Part shown: positions 31,506 to 32,337 of the stretch, in pieces
Layout: every line of letters begins with the position of its first letter
How positions within the stretch are numbered: position 1 is the first letter of the stretch
Origin: Ruminococcus sp.
GTDB lineage: Bacteria > Bacillota_I > Bacilli_A > RF39 > UBA660
NCBI GenBank assembly: GCA_023663235.1
Contig: JAMPHW010000004.1
Coordinates: 46,536-78,872, forward strand
Direction: 5' to 3'
Length of the DNA: 32,337 nt
The notes under the pieces: model-generated
Seen by the model: the letters and a program-made list of their open reading frames with translations, nothing else
Told to the model about the DNA's origin: nothing
Database searches by the model: none
Position numbers and translations under genes: made by a program

Positions 31506-31594
31506 TTCTTTAATACTTCAACAAAAATCGTTAGAAGTATTAAAATGATGCATATGTATCTAAGTATTTTAATAATATAAACTCTTTTTGGCAT
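31502..31594 (-). CDS. 30-residue cationic membrane peptide, toxin-like
   Basis: The peptide reads MPKRVYIIKILRYICIILIL followed by LTIFVEVLKK: a basic start, one hydrophobic helix and a lysine end, as in type I toxins, though not a copy of any family I know. The ribosome site AAGGGGG (31609-31603) lies eight bases before the ATG. In the mRNA that site is buried in a hairpin: CCACCTAATTC (31630 to about 31619) against GAATAAGGGGG with loop TATA, two mismatches only. A TTGACC-17-TATGAT promoter lies at 31688-31660. A second ATG two codons upstream touches the ribosome site. It converges with the candidate antisense RNA. Confidence 0.6.
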   Translation of the reverse strand: MPKRVYIIKILRYICIILILLTIFVEVLKK

Positions 31595-31659
31595 AAGCAT
31601 CACCCCCTTATTCTATAGAATTAGGTGGTAAACACTAGAACTAAACACTTCCTAAATAA

Positions 31660-31688
31660 ATCATATCAGTAAAAATAAAAACGGTCAA
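31660..31688 (-). promoter_or_regulatory. Promoter of the small peptide gene
   Basis: On the minus strand TTGACC (31688-31683), 17 bp, TATGAT (31665-31660); transcript start near 31653. It lies just after the stop of the second tandem-HTH gene, which has no visible terminator. Confidence 0.75.
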
Positions 31689-31716
31689 ATTTCATATGTA
31701 AATTTACGTAAAGTAA

Positions 31717-32169
31717 CTATTTTAGATATTTAGGATTGTCTACTTTTCCTAAAAGATAGTCGGCGGATATATGATATTTTGAACATATAGTATAGAGAAA
31801 TGGGGTAGCAATAATGTATCTACCAATTTCATAGCCTGCAACAGTTCCGCTGCTTATATTTAAAATTTTAGCTAACTTTTCTTGAGTTAGTTTATTTTCT
31901 TTTCTAAATTCTTTCAATCTATTAACCATTTTTTTAGTATCTATATCTGTTTTATAATCACAATAGTTCTTTGTTTCTGTGAAATTAAATATATAATCAA
32001 ATGAAACTTCAAAATAATTACATAGAGTATTTAGGTGTTTTATTGGAAATAATTCATCTTCTTTTTCACAATGCCTGTAATGGCTTTCTTCAAGGTTTAT
32101 ATTTTTAGCAACGTCTCTTTGAGTTTCTCCATTTCTTTCTCTTATAAATACTAGCTTGTCTCTATACAT
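31717..32169 (-). CDS. Tandem Xre-type HTH regulator (copy B)
   Basis: This 150-residue paralog of the 23169-23624 protein has the same two Xre units, VFIRERNGETQRDVAKNINL ... VSFDYIFNF and LKEFRKENKLTQEKLAKILN ... ISADYLLGKVDNPKYLK. In the last 66 residues 50 are identical to copy A; eight of the 16 changes lie in the 13-residue recognition-helix zone (ISSGTVAGYEIGR versus SGRTTITSYEKGI), while the following 15 residues are identical. The N-terminal unit is much more different. The ATG start at 32169 lies five bases after GGAGTGA; the GTG at 32178 is part of that site. It is divergent from a gene that starts just beyond the window. Confidence 0.85.
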   Translation of the reverse strand: MYRDKLVFIRERNGETQRDVAKNINLEESHYRHCEKEDELFPIKHLNTLCNYFEVSFDYIFNFTETKNYCDYKTDIDTKKMVNRLKEFRKENKLTQEKLAKILNISSGTVAGYEIGRYIIATPFLYTICSKYHISADYLLGKVDNPKYLK

Positions 32170-32250
32170 TAAAATCACTCCAACAATAATAAAATTGTCG
32201 CATATAAATTATAGATTAAACAATCAGTGTGCGAAAAGCCAAGAAAATTC

Positions 32251-32337
32251 TTGACAAATATTATATGGAAGATTATAATAAATGTATAAGCTAGAAATTT
32301 CTAAAATAATCGCGATTTGCTTATTAAAGGAGCAAAT
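32251..32337 (+). promoter_or_regulatory. Conserved promoter and palindromic leader (copy B) of a gene beyond the window
   Basis: TTGACA (32251-32256), 17 bp, TATAAT (32274-32279), then ATAAGC (32286-32291), TAGAAATTTCTA (32292-32303), AATCGCGATT (32308-32317), GCTTAT (32319-32324) and AAAGGAG (32326-32332). The window ends at the place where copy A has its ATG, so a start codon is expected at 32338. Compared with copy A, the leader from -10 on is nearly identical except for the palindrome core (CGCG for CCGG) and two bases before the ribosome site. Confidence 0.88.

Overview
The window is a very AT-rich chromosomal segment using the standard genetic code (TGA is a real stop, for example at 5745-5747, and Trp is TGG). 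Gene content and order point to a low-GC Firmicute of the Bacilli/Erysipelotrichia-like or uncultured RF39-type gut lineages: rpmH-rnpA-yidC-khpB, DUF1934-argS-rpoE(delta)-prfA-prmC, tatD-(3D/DPBB)-ksgA-yabG-veg-spoVG, plus a DUF6273-like secreted protein of a kind common in such genomes. Taxonomy is inferred from synteny and protein style; no rRNA or tRNA gene is visible. YabG and SpoVG suggest a sporulating ancestor at least.

Layout. 1-2750: an accessory-looking strip with a DUF3419-type gene bracketed by a 22-bp near-identical direct repeat, followed by gene debris (a SEC-C motif tail and a frameshifted KilA-N gene). 2751-6313: an NAD/nucleotide salvage operon (pnuC, a deoxyribosyltransferase-like protein, a small P-loop kinase, a zinc-hydrolase-like protein, an NrtR-like Nudix regulator, rdgB) behind two look-alike operators spaced 42 bp apart. 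6406-10225: a MarR regulator, a fused ABC ATPase-permease with an internal duplication, and a membrane protein. 10262-14023: ribosome/RNase P/insertase/KhpB genes and gpmI. 14063-16009 (minus): a class A penicillin-binding protein. 16076-17018: a leader peptide and attenuator-like RNA ahead of a B3/4-domain protein. 17023-21577: DUF1934, argS, rpoE, prfA, prmC. 21584-23662: a secreted surface-type protein divergent from a tandem-HTH regulator. 23661-29331: ywzB-like and rpiB-like genes (minus), then an unknown gene, tatD, a DPBB protein, a GNAT, ksgA and a single-ring Clp-like ATPase. 29336-31350: TetR (minus), yabG, veg, spoVG. 31356-31690: a candidate type I toxin-antitoxin locus. 31717-32337: a second tandem-HTH regulator, divergent from another gene whose promoter and leader are the last thing in the window.

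Most interesting points: (1) two paralogous regulator/target cassettes (23 kb and 32 kb) share a nearly identical promoter and 5' leader with two palindromes; one palindrome core changes symmetrically (CCGG to CGCG) while the regulators differ mainly in their recognition helices, which suggests a family of self-contained, specificity-diversified surface-protein switches. (2) A convergent small membrane peptide/antisense RNA pair resembling type I toxin-antitoxin modules. (3) An NrtR-controlled operon pairing a vitamin B3 transporter with unassigned enzymes. (4) A 13-codon leader peptide ending RRRYK before mutually exclusive RNA stems.

Housekeeping genes are mostly driven by sigma-A-like promoters with 17-bp spacers, and several genes appear to start at TTG just after an AGGTG/AGGGTG ribosome binding site whose internal GTG can be mistaken for the start.
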